Below are positions 7,682 to 15,969 of a stretch of DNA of 32,976 nt, piece after piece. Within the stretch, counting starts at the first letter, position 1; every line of letters starts with the position of its first letter. Below the pieces are notes generated by a model. It was not told the DNA's origin and made no database searches. It saw only the letters and a list, made by a program, of their open reading frames with translations. Position numbers and translations under genes: made by a program. Source of the stretch: Candidatus Sericytochromatia bacterium (GTDB lineage Bacteria; Cyanobacteriota; Sericytochromatia; UBA7694); NCBI GenBank assembly GCA_015272195.1, contig JACYMC010000093.1:1-32976 (forward strand), given 5' to 3'.

Positions 7682-8236
7682 TCAATGAACCCAGCGTACT
7701 TTCACCAGGGCTTTTTTCACTTCCTGCATTTCACCACAGTATGCCTGGAGTGCTTGCCTGGCAACGTCTTTCCATTCGAGCCCGTAATCCGCCAGTCCAA
7801 TGGTCGGAACGGGGGTATTGTGGCTGGAAATATTCAGTCCCAGATGAATCAGGCCTGACACTGGACTGACGGTGGCAATCGAAACCGAGAGCTTGGCCTC
7901 ACCGTCAAACAGATCGTCTCCGCTGCGCCGCAGGTTCTGACAGCCCGCTTTGCGGAGCAGATCCTGCAGTATGCTGGTAAAGAGGCGCTGGCGCAGAATC
8001 ATGCTGTCGAGCGGCACCTGAAAGTGCTCGATTAAAAAGTGCAGCATGTTTTCGCTGTAAATGGGGGCGTTCTCCTGGACATCTGCCAGATCCACCATTT
8101 CGCTCAGTCTGACATCGCAAGAACCGTGAAAAGCGATGATGGCGTCACCGCTCTGACCCGTTTGCTGGTAGATCCAGTGCGATCGCAGCGCGTGGCCGGT
8201 ATAGCTCTGGCGCTCTTCAAGTAAAAAATGCTGCAT
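7682..8236 (-). CDS. DUF366 family protein
   Basis: The 184-aa protein matches the DUF366 pattern along its full length. Visible elements are YTG..LRSHW near the start, GDAIIAFHG.CDV, MVDLADV, NAPIYSENMLHFLIEHF, RSGDDLFDGEAKLSVSIAT and SPVSGLIHLGLNI. The family occurs in bacteria and archaea and has no assigned function. No TM or signal is seen, so it is cytoplasmic. A GAGG about 8 nt before the ATG supports the start. It stands alone, divergent from the SLH-barrel gene. Confidence 0.88.
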   Translation of the reverse strand: MQHFLLEERQSYTGHALRSHWIYQQTGQSGDAIIAFHGSCDVRLSEMVDLADVQENAPIYSENMLHFLIEHFQVPLDSMILRQRLFTSILQDLLRKAGCQNLRRSGDDLFDGEAKLSVSIATVSPVSGLIHLGLNISSHNTPVPTIGLADYGLEWKDVARQALQAYCGEMQEVKKALVKVRWVH

Positions 8237-8340
8237 GACTTTGCCTCAGTTTTTAAACAGTTTTAATGCTTTGTGCGTCTATAGTGTAATGCAGGCAGGA
8301 TATTTACCGCATCCTGTTGCGCTCAGCCGGATTCAGAAAG

Positions 8341-8362
8341 CAGGTCTGATGCTCTAGACCTG
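8341..8362. repeat. Inverted repeat in the divergent intergenic region
   Basis: CAGGTCT and AGACCTG form 7-bp arms around an 8-nt loop, between the divergent DUF366 and SLH-barrel genes. There is no T tract, so an operator or mRNA structure is more likely than a terminator. The rest of 8237-8416 shows no gene. Confidence 0.4.
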
Positions 8363-8416
8363 CGCAGGGGCCGAGCTGTTAATATAGAAGTATAAACGCG
8401 CAAAGGTGGCAAAAAA

Positions 8417-10735
8417 TTGAGTGTGCTGATTCGATTTGGGACTGCAATACTTGTCTGTATGGGCATGATTTTACCTGTATGGGCACAGGCTTATCCTTTT
8501 AAAGACGTGGATTATAATCACCCGGCATACAAAGAGATCTATGTGATGCAAGATCATAAAATCATGTCTGGTATGACCTATGAAAGCTTTCGTGGTGATC
8601 TGCCGCTGAATCGCTTTCAGCTGGCTGAAGCACTGGATGCTTTACTGGGTAACCGGCGGGTTCCCCGCAGCATTGTGATTATTCTGACCGATATTAATCC
8701 CAACAATCAGCAGTACAAAAAGGTTGAGCGCGTTCTGCAGGCCAACCTGATCGAAATGGACAGCGGCAGCTTTAACGGTTTGCGCAAAGTCACACGTTAT
8801 GAGCTGGCCCAGTCACTGCATCGCTTGCTTGAGTATACGGGAGCCACGCCGCCTTTGCCCCGCGAAAAAGAAATTAAATTCCGTGATATTCAGCCCAGAT
8901 ACGAAGATTCAGTGTATCAGTTTGCCAATGTCTGGCAGATCACCCAGGGTTACCCTGATGGTTTGTTTCGGGGTGACCGTGAAGTCAGTCGCTATGATGC
9001 TGCCGTGATGCTCTCCAAAGTGGCCAGCCTGATTTACGAAGATATCCGGGCAGACCTGGCCAGACCGGCACCTTCGCCCAATATGGAAACCCTTGTGTCT
9101 TCGAGTGTTTCACCAGATCGGCCGGCCACATCAACACCTGCTTCAGCTGCACCGCTGGATAATGTCAGCGCGTTGGAAGAGATGCTTAAAAAAGAGGCTG
9201 CTGCCCGCGTGGCCAGTCCTTCACCGGCAGCTTCTGCACCACCATCACCCAGCCCTAAACCCAGCGTAACACCTACACCTGCGCCGCGTCCCAGCCCCAG
9301 CGTGAGCGCTCAGCCCAGTGCGAAGCCTTCGGTCCAGCCCAGTGCCAAACCCTCAACCCAGCCCAGCGCGAAGCCTTCATCACAACCCAGTACCAAGCCT
9401 TCGGCCAGCACAGATCCGCGTTTAGCGGAGCTGGAAGCTGCACTTCAGGGCAAGCCGACACCCGCGCCCAGTCTGGACCCCAAAAAACTGGGTGATCTTT
9501 CGGCGCTTTTTGGTGATAAGCCCTCTCCCAGCCCCAGTGTGAGTGCCAAGCCCAGCGCGAAGCCTTCGGCTCAGCCCAGTACCAAACCCTCAGTGAAGCC
9601 TTCGGCCAAGCCGAGCGCAAAGCCCTCTGTCAAACCCAGTGCGAAGCCTTCGGCGAGTCCCAGTGCAAAACCCTCTGCTAAACCCAGTGCAAAGCCTTCG
9701 GTCAAGCCGAGCGCAAAACCTTCACCCAGCCCCTCGGTGAGTCCAAAGCCCAGCGCCAGTCCTTCAGTTACACCCACGCCCAAACCGATCAGCGGAGACA
9801 CCCTTGAAGAGTTGGAGCGTCGCTTCCAGGAGTTGCGCACTGCGCCGACACCCAGTGCCACACCTTCGCCTTCAGCTATCGCAACACCGACGCCGCGTCC
9901 GACACCCAGGCCTGAGCAGCCGGATTCGCTGGTTGATATTCCTTTGCCAACACCCCAGCCTTCAGCTATGGTAACCCCCACACCTTTACCACAGGCTACC
10001 ACCCCACGCTCCCCTGTTTTGTCGCAGTCATGGCAGCCGCCTCTGCGTAGCCGCATGCTGCTGCTGGGCAATTACCGTGCCCTCTATGAGGAGCGGGTGC
10101 CGCCCAGCGTGATGCAGGCCTTGCAGATGCCAGCCAGTCTGCAGAATATTTCAGGTGACGCCGGTATTTCAGCACATCTGAACTCCTTGTTCTGGTTTGG
10201 AGAGCCGGGTACGACCCTGGGCAATCTGGGCCTGGGCGTGGATCTGGCGACCATGGGTGGCATCACCTTTGATGGTGTCAATCTGACCGATATGATCTGG
10301 GCTGATCTGGCCCTGCTGTACAAAGTGGTCAGCGGCCCCAGCTTTGATCTGGCCCTGGGTCTGGATGGCTACTTCCGCTATACCGACAGCAGCAATGATC
10401 CGCGCAGTAACTATTTCCAGGCCGCCCGCAACTATATGGGTTTTGGCGTGCCTATCAAAGCGGCTTATCGCGTGATAGAGCCCCTGACGCTGGAGCTGAC
10501 CGTCGCACCTCACTATGTGATGCAGGATTTGAGCAATATTGCTTTGCCGGAAATTCTACCGCTCAATCGTTTTGATACCCAGATTCAATTTTTGATCAAC
10601 TGGGAAGCTTTTGCGATCGGGCAGAGCAAAATATCTCTGAATCTGGGTTATCAGGGCCTGATGCTCTTTGACCTGGGATCAGAAGGCAGTGAGATGATGC
10701 ATGGCGTCTTGTTTGGCGCCGGCTATCATTTTTGA
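8417..10735 (+). CDS. SLH-domain protein with Lys-Pro-Ser linker and C-terminal outer-membrane beta-barrel
   Basis: The 772-aa protein starts with a signal peptide (residues 1-25, cleavage after WAQA). Three SLH domains follow (about 26-80, 85-140, 150-208), with the typical YPFKDV, FRDI, ITQGYPDGLFRGD and (T/S)RYELA/D elements, which in other diderms bind peptidoglycan secondary polymers. Residues about 215-540 are a low-complexity linker of KPSAKPS-type repeats, interrupted by short amphipathic helices such as LEELERRFQEL. Residues about 545-772 alternate polar and hydrophobic strands and end in GAGYHF, the terminal aromatic expected of an outer-membrane barrel. The layout recalls SLH-porins of cyanobacteria and OmpM of Negativicutes, which tie outer membrane to wall, but the barrel is not an obvious OprB porin. 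The TTG start fits AAAGGTGG 8 nt upstream; GTG at 8423 is the alternative. Confidence 0.87.
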   Translation: MSVLIRFGTAILVCMGMILPVWAQAYPFKDVDYNHPAYKEIYVMQDHKIMSGMTYESFRGDLPLNRFQLAEALDALLGNRRVPRSIVIILTDINPNNQQYKKVERVLQANLIEMDSGSFNGLRKVTRYELAQSLHRLLEYTGATPPLPREKEIKFRDIQPRYEDSVYQFANVWQITQGYPDGLFRGDREVSRYDAAVMLSKVASLIYEDIRADLARPAPSPNMETLVSSSVSPDRPATSTPASAAPLDNVSALEEMLKKEAAARVASPSPAASAPPSPSPKPSVTPTPAPRPSPSVSAQPSAKPSVQPSAKPSTQPSAKPSSQPSTKPSASTDPRLAELEAALQGKPTPAPSLDPKKLGDLSALFGDKPSPSPSVSAKPSAKPSAQPSTKPSVKPSAKPSAKPSVKPSAKPSASPSAKPSAKPSAKPSVKPSAKPSPSPSVSPKPSASPSVTPTPKPISGDTLEELERRFQELRTAPTPSATPSPSAIATPTPRPTPRPEQPDSLVDIPLPTPQPSAMVTPTPLPQATTPRSPVLSQSWQPPLRSRMLLLGNYRALYEERVPPSVMQALQMPASLQNISGDAGISAHLNSLFWFGEPGTTLGNLGLGVDLATMGGITFDGVNLTDMIWADLALLYKVVSGPSFDLALGLDGYFRYTDSSNDPRSNYFQAARNYMGFGVPIKAAYRVIEPLTLELTVAPHYVMQDLSNIALPEILPLNRFDTQIQFLINWEAFAIGQSKISLNLGYQGLMLFDLGSEGSEMMHGVLFGAGYHF
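9286..9765 (+). repeat. Low-complexity KPSAKPS coding repeats
   Basis: Degenerate 12-nt units of the kind CCCAGTGCGAAG/CCTTCGGTC recur through the linker of the SLH-barrel gene, in two blocks separated by a short helical spacer (about 9410-9520). They also create long antisense open frames that are not genes. Confidence 0.8.
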
Positions 10736-10743
10736 TGGTGATG

Positions 10744-10773
10744 CCGGGCTGACGGATTTAACCGTCGGCCCGG
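10744..10773. terminator. Hairpin between converging genes, terminator-like
   Basis: A 12-bp stem (10744-10755 with 10762-10773, one U-G pair) has a 6-nt loop. It contains the stop codon of the minus-strand lipoprotein gene and lies just past the stop of the SLH-barrel gene. No T tract follows on either strand, so termination is uncertain. Confidence 0.45.
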
Positions 10774-11948
10774 ATGGCGTCGTTGGTGACCATGTGGGTT
10801 TTTCCGCTCAACACGTTAACCATCCACAGTTCTTTGGGTTGCAGGGATTTATAGGTCTGCAGGTGATCGCTCGTAAACAAGATATATTTGTCGTCAGCAC
10901 TCCAGCGGGGCTGGCCCACCTTCTCTGCTTTCATATAGGTCAGCTGCTGCGGATTTTTGCCGTCAATGTCCATGGTCCAGATCTCCGGTTTTCCGCTGAT
11001 GGTTGAGACATAGGCAATTTTGCTGCCATCATGTGAAACGCCTGGCGCATAGTTATCGCCTTCCTGAGTCAGCTGACGGCGCTGGCCGCCGTTGGCATCC
11101 ATCATATAAATGTGACGCAGATTGGGTGAAAACCGAAAGTTTGTTTCAAAGTCCACATTATAGGCGCTGGTGACAATCCGTTGACCGTTGGGCGTCCAGA
11201 CAGGGCCAACGTCATATTTTTCGAGGGCGCTGGGGCGATTCAGGTTACCGCTGAGACTTTTGAGGCTACCGAGCTTGTGGTCATAGACAAAGGTGCGATC
11301 CTGCAGCATGAACACAAAGCGCTCAGCTCCTGGAACCCAGTCCAGATGATACAGTCGGCCTACATCCATCACAGAGGTTAATTTACGTGGCATGGTGCCG
11401 TCTGAGCGCATTATCCATACGCCATCGTCATCCAGAGTTACGCGCTGTGAGCCCTGAAAACCGATATAGCCAATCTGGCTTTTATCGCCTGACCAGACCG
11501 GATAGGTTCGGTAAATTTTTCGGCTTTGCTGACCGGTCAGATTGGTCTGATGCTGACCATAGATATCGGTGGTCCAGATATCAAAGTTACGCTCAAAGAC
11601 AATTTCCTGCTTGTTTTTGGGCTCACTGGCATTGCTCATGCGCAGGTGAATGTGTTTGGTACCAAAGGGCTCTACCTTGATTTCACGCTTCAGGGTGCCG
11701 TGGGTGGGATGAATCACTTCCAGATCGGTCCATTTGGTGGGAATATCGCGCAGCTCAAAGTAACCGTCAGCATCGGTGCGCACCTGCTTAGCGTAGCGGG
11801 GGACCGATACCAGGGCGTTTTGCAGGGGGCCATCGTAATAGCTTGAAAACACCTGCCCACGGATATCGCTGAACTCACCGGTGGGTTTAATTGGCGTACA
11901 GGCGTTCAATCCCAGCAGGGCAAGGGTTGTGAACAGGTATTTGTACAT
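10758..11948 (-). CDS. Lipoprotein with carboxypeptidase-regulatory-like domain and WD40-like (PD40) propeller
   Basis: The 396-aa protein has a lipobox LGLNAC with Cys at residue 17, so it should be lipidated and held on a membrane facing the periplasm. Residues about 28-100 look like a carboxypeptidase regulatory-like/CNA-B beta-sandwich (IRGQVFSSYYDGPLQNALV, DADGYFEL). From about 115 on there are TolB-type propeller blades: PVWSGDKSQIGYIGF, GPVWTPNGQRIV, PGVSHDGSKIAYVS, PRWSADDKYILFTS, each followed by an IW/IYMM..DG segment. Such proteins usually act by protein-protein contact; the partner is unknown. GAGG lies about 8 nt before the ATG. It is transcribed alone. Confidence 0.87.
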   Translation of the reverse strand: MYKYLFTTLALLGLNACTPIKPTGEFSDIRGQVFSSYYDGPLQNALVSVPRYAKQVRTDADGYFELRDIPTKWTDLEVIHPTHGTLKREIKVEPFGTKHIHLRMSNASEPKNKQEIVFERNFDIWTTDIYGQHQTNLTGQQSRKIYRTYPVWSGDKSQIGYIGFQGSQRVTLDDDGVWIMRSDGTMPRKLTSVMDVGRLYHLDWVPGAERFVFMLQDRTFVYDHKLGSLKSLSGNLNRPSALEKYDVGPVWTPNGQRIVTSAYNVDFETNFRFSPNLRHIYMMDANGGQRRQLTQEGDNYAPGVSHDGSKIAYVSTISGKPEIWTMDIDGKNPQQLTYMKAEKVGQPRWSADDKYILFTSDHLQTYKSLQPKELWMVNVLSGKTHMVTNDAIRADG

Positions 11949-12032
11949 GGGCGTCCTCTTTATGCTGTGGATAAAAATCTCTTGTTATATAGTATCGCAC
12001 CCTGTATCCGGATGCCAGACACCTTGCTTACC

Positions 12033-12062
12033 TTACAGTATTTGCTCAAAAACCGTTACAAT
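12033..12062 (+). promoter_or_regulatory. Candidate promoter of the 12107 lipoprotein gene
   Basis: A TACAAT -10 box (12057-12062) is preceded after 18 nt by a weak TTACAG -35. The leader to the ATG at 12107 would be about 38 nt. Confidence 0.35.
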
Positions 12063-12106
12063 AAAACTCAGCAGCTGTGTGAATCAGCTTTCTGGAGGAA
12101 ATGTGT

Positions 12107-13516
12107 ATGCGCTTCAAGTCAGGTGGTTACCGTTTAAGTGTGATGGTATCGGGTGTTCTGGCCAGTTCTTTGCTTTTAGGGGCTTGTCAGTCACCGGCCA
12201 CAGGGGGGCTGCGCTTCCAATTTGCTGCCCCGGCAGTCCGCTCTCAGGCACTGGATTTTGCGCTGCAGGCCATCCCTGAAGAGACTGAACGCTTTGAAAT
12301 TCAGGTGACAGGTGCTGGTCTGGCTTCGCCCCTGCGAGCAGAAATCAGTTTGGGCGACTCAGAAACCAGCGTCACATATACGCTGGATGCGATTCCGACA
12401 GGCCCCAAGCAGGTGCGGGTACGCGCCCTGGTTGGCAGCCAGGTGCTGGCTGAAGCCAGTGCCAGCGTTCTGATTGAAGGCGGTCAGACGGCACAGGCTG
12501 TGCTCGAATTGCAGCCTGTGAGTTCGGCGCCGGCACGTCTACGCCTGAGTGAGGCTTTGCCGCTTGAGATCCGTGCCGATTTACGCATACAGGGTGAGGG
12601 TCTGAGTATGCCGCTCAACACACAAATCACCCTGCCTGCAGGCCAGCAAACGGCTGATCTGCCAGCTCTGCCCCCCGGCAGCAAGCAGATTCAGCTGGTT
12701 TTCAGCACCCGGATTGAGGGTGAAACCGTGCGCTCAGTGCCCCGTGAAGAAAACCTTGTGGTCGCCGAAGATGGCAGTGCCGAGCTGACGATTGCCGCAG
12801 ACGAACTGATGCTGACGTTCAGCCAGACGCTGGATCGTTTGCTGGATACCCTGACCCCCGCCCAGCTGCTGGCCTTGCTGGCCCAGTTTCGTGAGGCGCG
12901 CCTGCGCACACTTTTTGCCGCTTTGCCGCCGGCTGTTCAGGCCCGTATCCTGGCCAATCCCCGTCTGGCTGCTTTGGTTGAGAGCCTCCCGGATGCCCTG
13001 CCCTCAGTTGCACCTGTTCCTGAAGTCACGCCAGAGCCAACTGCTCAGCCCGCTGCGCCGAACGCAGATACGCTGCTCGGTGATGTGCGCCTGCTGCTGA
13101 CAGCGACCAGTCAGCCCCTGCTGCAACTGCGGGAACCTGTTGAAGAAACTGAGGCGACGGCTCTGCGTATGCGCGTTCTGACGCCGGACACAGACCATCT
13201 GGTGTTTCGCAACACCTTCTGGGCCCTGCTTGTGCGGACGCGTTATCAGGGCGATCAGTTTATTCCCTATGGCGCCAGTCTGGTGCGTGAGGGTGAGTCT
13301 GAAGCTTTGTGGCGAAGCAATGGTGAAATCCGTACGGCTATTCCTTTTGATGGCCAGGATTATCTGGGTACCGCGATCTTGTTTAACCAGGATCAGACCC
13401 CGCTGACATTAGAGCCTGGCCGTTATGTGCTTACCCTGAATGCCCGCAATCCATTCAACCAGAATCCGGATGTTTATCGCTTTCGGATTCTGGTTCCCCC
13501 ACGTTTTGGCGGCTGA
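12107..13516 (+). CDS. Lipoprotein, unknown function, beta-sandwich-like
   Basis: The 469-aa protein has a lipobox LLLGAC with Cys at residue 27. Two repeated beta-rich segments (about 55-125 and 130-210) share the pattern of an Ig/fibronectin-like fold (FEIQVTGAGL.SPL, ADLRIQGEGLSMPL). A helical Leu/Ala-rich stretch (about 225-295) contains LTPAQLLALLAQF. A Pro-rich spacer and a C-terminal beta domain ending in RFRILVPP follow. I recognise no family. The ATG at 12101 would be only 2 nt after GGAGG, so the ATG at 12107 (8-nt spacing) is chosen. It converges tightly (6-nt gap) on the YibE/F gene with no visible terminator between. Confidence 0.8.
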   Translation: MRFKSGGYRLSVMVSGVLASSLLLGACQSPATGGLRFQFAAPAVRSQALDFALQAIPEETERFEIQVTGAGLASPLRAEISLGDSETSVTYTLDAIPTGPKQVRVRALVGSQVLAEASASVLIEGGQTAQAVLELQPVSSAPARLRLSEALPLEIRADLRIQGEGLSMPLNTQITLPAGQQTADLPALPPGSKQIQLVFSTRIEGETVRSVPREENLVVAEDGSAELTIAADELMLTFSQTLDRLLDTLTPAQLLALLAQFREARLRTLFAALPPAVQARILANPRLAALVESLPDALPSVAPVPEVTPEPTAQPAAPNADTLLGDVRLLLTATSQPLLQLREPVEETEATALRMRVLTPDTDHLVFRNTFWALLVRTRYQGDQFIPYGASLVREGESEALWRSNGEIRTAIPFDGQDYLGTAILFNQDQTPLTLEPGRYVLTLNARNPFNQNPDVYRFRILVPPRFGG

Positions 13517-13522
13517 CTGACT

Positions 13523-14650
13523 TTAACGGACTTTGCTCTGCAGCATGCGGCTGGCGATCACGGCGCTGACAGGCACGCTGCAGGCAAAGCCAATCAACAT
13601 AAACAGCAGGCTGGCCATTTCAGTCAGAATGGGCTCCATCTGAAGCAGTCCCGGCTGGTGTCCCTGGCCATAAGCGGAGCTGAGAATCTGCCCCAGTGTC
13701 ATGACCAGATAGAGGGTGGTGACCACCTCAAGCGCACCCCGACCCCCGTGTAGCCCTTTCTGAAACAGCGCTTTGCGTCCCAGCCCCGGTTCGTTGCGGC
13801 GACTGACGTGAATAGCCGTGACGGTAGTGATGGCAATATGGCTTAAGCCAGCAATCATCTGTAAGATCAGGCCGTTTTTCAGCAGGACGCTGACACTGCT
13901 GACACCCAGCCAGCTGCCGAGCCAGATTAATATCAGGGTTAAGGCGCCGCTGGCCAGGCAGGCACTGATACTGGCCGTTAAGCGCAGGCCGGGCCCAAAA
14001 GTGAGCAGGGCGCTGAAGGCAGCCACGGCGGCAAAGCTCAGGATGCTGTTGAGCAACCAGGGGACATGCAGTGTATGCAGCAATAAAAAGATCACCAGCA
14101 TGCCACCGCCGATTAACAGGGCTTTTAAACCGTACCAGCGGCCGAAAATCAGCAAGAGAAACAGCACCAGTAACGCCACCCAGCGCACATGATTTAAGCG
14201 CTGCACGTCAATCAGGGTGTAAGCGTGGGCGCCATCAGCAAGGGTTTCTTTATAAAAGACAAAATGCTTGCCTTCACGGGGCATGAGCTCGGTTGGTGTA
14301 TCGAGACTGTAGCTTTGCTCCAGCAGGATGGTTTCTTCAGCCTCACCAGCCTGGGGTTCGATGCGGACTTTAAAGCGTACTTTTTTTTCTTCGATTCCGA
14401 AGGTTTCATCCTCAAGCGTGGTCTCAGAAAGGATTTCAGTCACCTGTCCTGAAACGTAGGCGGGCTCATGTTCTGTATAGGGAAGAGCGGGCTCTGCTTC
14501 GCTCTGAGCCAGGGCTGCCGGTACCAGGCATGCCAGCAGCCAGAGGAACAGGCAAAGCCATCCGCACCAGATCAGATGTTGAGAAGCCCTGCGGGCAGAC
14601 GGTGCTGGTTTGGCGATGGCATATGGCGTGTTGAATTGAAAATCAGGCAT
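13523..14650 (-). CDS. YibE/F family multi-pass membrane protein
   Basis: The 375-aa protein starts with a basic N-terminus and a hydrophobic signal or TM segment (LIWCGWLCLFLWLLACLV) ending in ALAQ. An extracytoplasmic beta domain (about 50-150; YVSGQVTEIL, VRFKVRIEP) follows, then about seven TM helices. The segment LLIFGRWYGLKALL and the conserved loops after it (GLSHIAITTVTAIHVSRR, GRGALEVVTTLYL) are typical of YibE/F proteins, whose transported substrate is not established. A TTG at 14668 would add six residues; the ATG at 14650 is preferred, but neither has a good ribosome-binding site. It is divergent from the TPR gene. Confidence 0.83.
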   Translation of the reverse strand: MPDFQFNTPYAIAKPAPSARRASQHLIWCGWLCLFLWLLACLVPAALAQSEAEPALPYTEHEPAYVSGQVTEILSETTLEDETFGIEEKKVRFKVRIEPQAGEAEETILLEQSYSLDTPTELMPREGKHFVFYKETLADGAHAYTLIDVQRLNHVRWVALLVLFLLLIFGRWYGLKALLIGGGMLVIFLLLHTLHVPWLLNSILSFAAVAAFSALLTFGPGLRLTASISACLASGALTLILIWLGSWLGVSSVSVLLKNGLILQMIAGLSHIAITTVTAIHVSRRNEPGLGRKALFQKGLHGGRGALEVVTTLYLVMTLGQILSSAYGQGHQPGLLQMEPILTEMASLLFMLIGFACSVPVSAVIASRMLQSKVR

Positions 14651-14679
14651 TGGGCTTATGTTAGGCAAAGCAAGGTATT

Positions 14680-14708
14680 TTGCGGATTCAGTGCATCTAT
14701 TGTATCCT
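14680..14708 (+). promoter_or_regulatory. Candidate promoter of the TPR-dcd-ldpA-ycf45-tmk operon
   Basis: TTGCGG (14680-14685), 17 nt, then TATCCT (14703-14708). The predicted start would be about 14715, leaving only about 5 nt before the ATG at 14720. No Shine-Dalgarno sequence is seen there. Confidence 0.4.
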
Positions 14709-14719
14709 GTTCCTTGAGA

Positions 14720-15916
14720 ATGCGAAAGACAAAGTGGTTTTTTCTTTGGGGCCTCAGCGCCCTTTTATTGGCGGTTGTCACTGGCCTGACCGTTGTGATG
14801 TTGCGCTGGCTGCCAGCAGGTCCTGGTTTTGCCGTGCCGGCTCGGGCGGATGCAGAAACCTATGCAAATCTGGCGCTCAAACTGGCCGCGCAGCGGTACT
14901 GGTCTGAAGCGGAACAGCTGAATCAAGAGGCGCTGGCTTTGCAACCCTATCATCCCACCCTGCATTATAACCAGGGCTGGCTGGCCGCCCGCCAGGGAAA
15001 CTGGTCCGCAGCGTTGAATCATTTTGACCGGGCTTTAGCGCTGGAGCCGACGCATCGTTCAGCACGTCTGAACCGGGCCTGGGTTTATCAGCAGCTGGGC
15101 CAGGCTGAAGCCGCCCGTACCGATTTGCAGTGGTGTCAAAAGCATGCTGAAGGGGATGACAGCCCGCTGGAGCGCGCCCGCAGTCAGCAAATGCTGGGTG
15201 AACACGCTGCTGCGATAACCGCTTTGACGGCTCTGATCGCAGCGCAGCCGGAACAGTTTGATGTGTATTACTGGCGCAGCCGCTCTTTTTTGGCGCAAAA
15301 TCAGCCTGCTGAGGCCATTGCGGACTTAGGGCATGTTTTAGAACACTACCCTGACCCCGCGCTATATGCTGAGCGGGCCAGACTATATCTGAAGCAAAGC
15401 GAGCCGTCGGCAGCAGTGGCTGACTTTGAGCGCAGCCTTGTTCTTAAGGACCTGCCTGAAGTGCGTCTGGAGCTGGCGCGTCTCTATCTGTCGCTGGGGC
15501 AGACAGAGCGGCTGCAGCAGCATCTGCAGGTGCTGGACCCCGTTCAGGATACGGTCCTCCAGGTAGACTACACCCTGTTGCAGGTCGAAACCCTTTTGAA
15601 ACAGGGGGATTTGCAGGCTGCAGCAAAAGCCCTGGCACAGGCGCTGGAGCAGATGCCTGATCAGGGGGGGCTGTGGCTGTTGCAGGCCCGTCTGCAGCGC
15701 CAGAAGCGGCAGTATGCAGCTGCTGAGCAGGCCATTCAAAAGGCCGCAGAACGGGGATACCGCGCGTCCCGGATTGCTGCTGAGCGGGCGCTGCTGGCTG
15801 CTCAGCGCGGTCAGCGAGAAGCGGCCCGCGCTTATTTGCGTGAGGCTCTTAAAACCGAGCCAGCCCTCAAAAAAGACTTTCAGGGTGAGCGTCTTTTAAA
15901 GTCGCTGCTGGATTAA
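14720..15916 (+). CDS. Membrane-anchored TPR repeat protein
   Basis: The 398-aa protein has an N-terminal TM helix or uncleaved signal (residues about 7-31, after MRKTK), followed almost entirely by tetratricopeptide repeats. Clear units begin with ETYANLALKLAAQRYWSEAE, HYNQGWLAARQGNWSAALNHF and ARLNRAWVYQQLGQAEAA, and further units run to the C-terminus. It probably serves as a periplasm- or cytoplasm-facing scaffold at the inner membrane; partners are unknown. The open frame extends to 14468 but overlaps the divergent YibE/F gene, so the ATG at 14720 (or TTG at 14714) is chosen. It heads a six-gene run on the plus strand with short gaps (53, 9, -1, 11 and 0 nt). Confidence 0.85.
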   Translation: MRKTKWFFLWGLSALLLAVVTGLTVVMLRWLPAGPGFAVPARADAETYANLALKLAAQRYWSEAEQLNQEALALQPYHPTLHYNQGWLAARQGNWSAALNHFDRALALEPTHRSARLNRAWVYQQLGQAEAARTDLQWCQKHAEGDDSPLERARSQQMLGEHAAAITALTALIAAQPEQFDVYYWRSRSFLAQNQPAEAIADLGHVLEHYPDPALYAERARLYLKQSEPSAAVADFERSLVLKDLPEVRLELARLYLSLGQTERLQQHLQVLDPVQDTVLQVDYTLLQVETLLKQGDLQAAAKALAQALEQMPDQGGLWLLQARLQRQKRQYAAAEQAIQKAAERGYRASRIAAERALLAAQRGQREAARAYLREALKTEPALKKDFQGERLLKSLLD

Positions 15917-15969
15917 GCTTGCGATTATTCTGCTGATTTCAGGCTGTGTGCTTTGTTAAGATAAGACCT

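Noticed and set aside
9571-10071. 166-aa open frame on the minus strand, Gly/Val/Leu-rich
   Set aside because: It is antisense to the Lys-Pro-Ser repeat of the SLH-barrel gene; its composition is a by-product of that repeat and it has no ribosome-binding site.
14468-14719. N-terminal extension of the TPR protein
   Set aside because: It overlaps the divergent YibE/F gene and would hide the TM anchor inside the protein.
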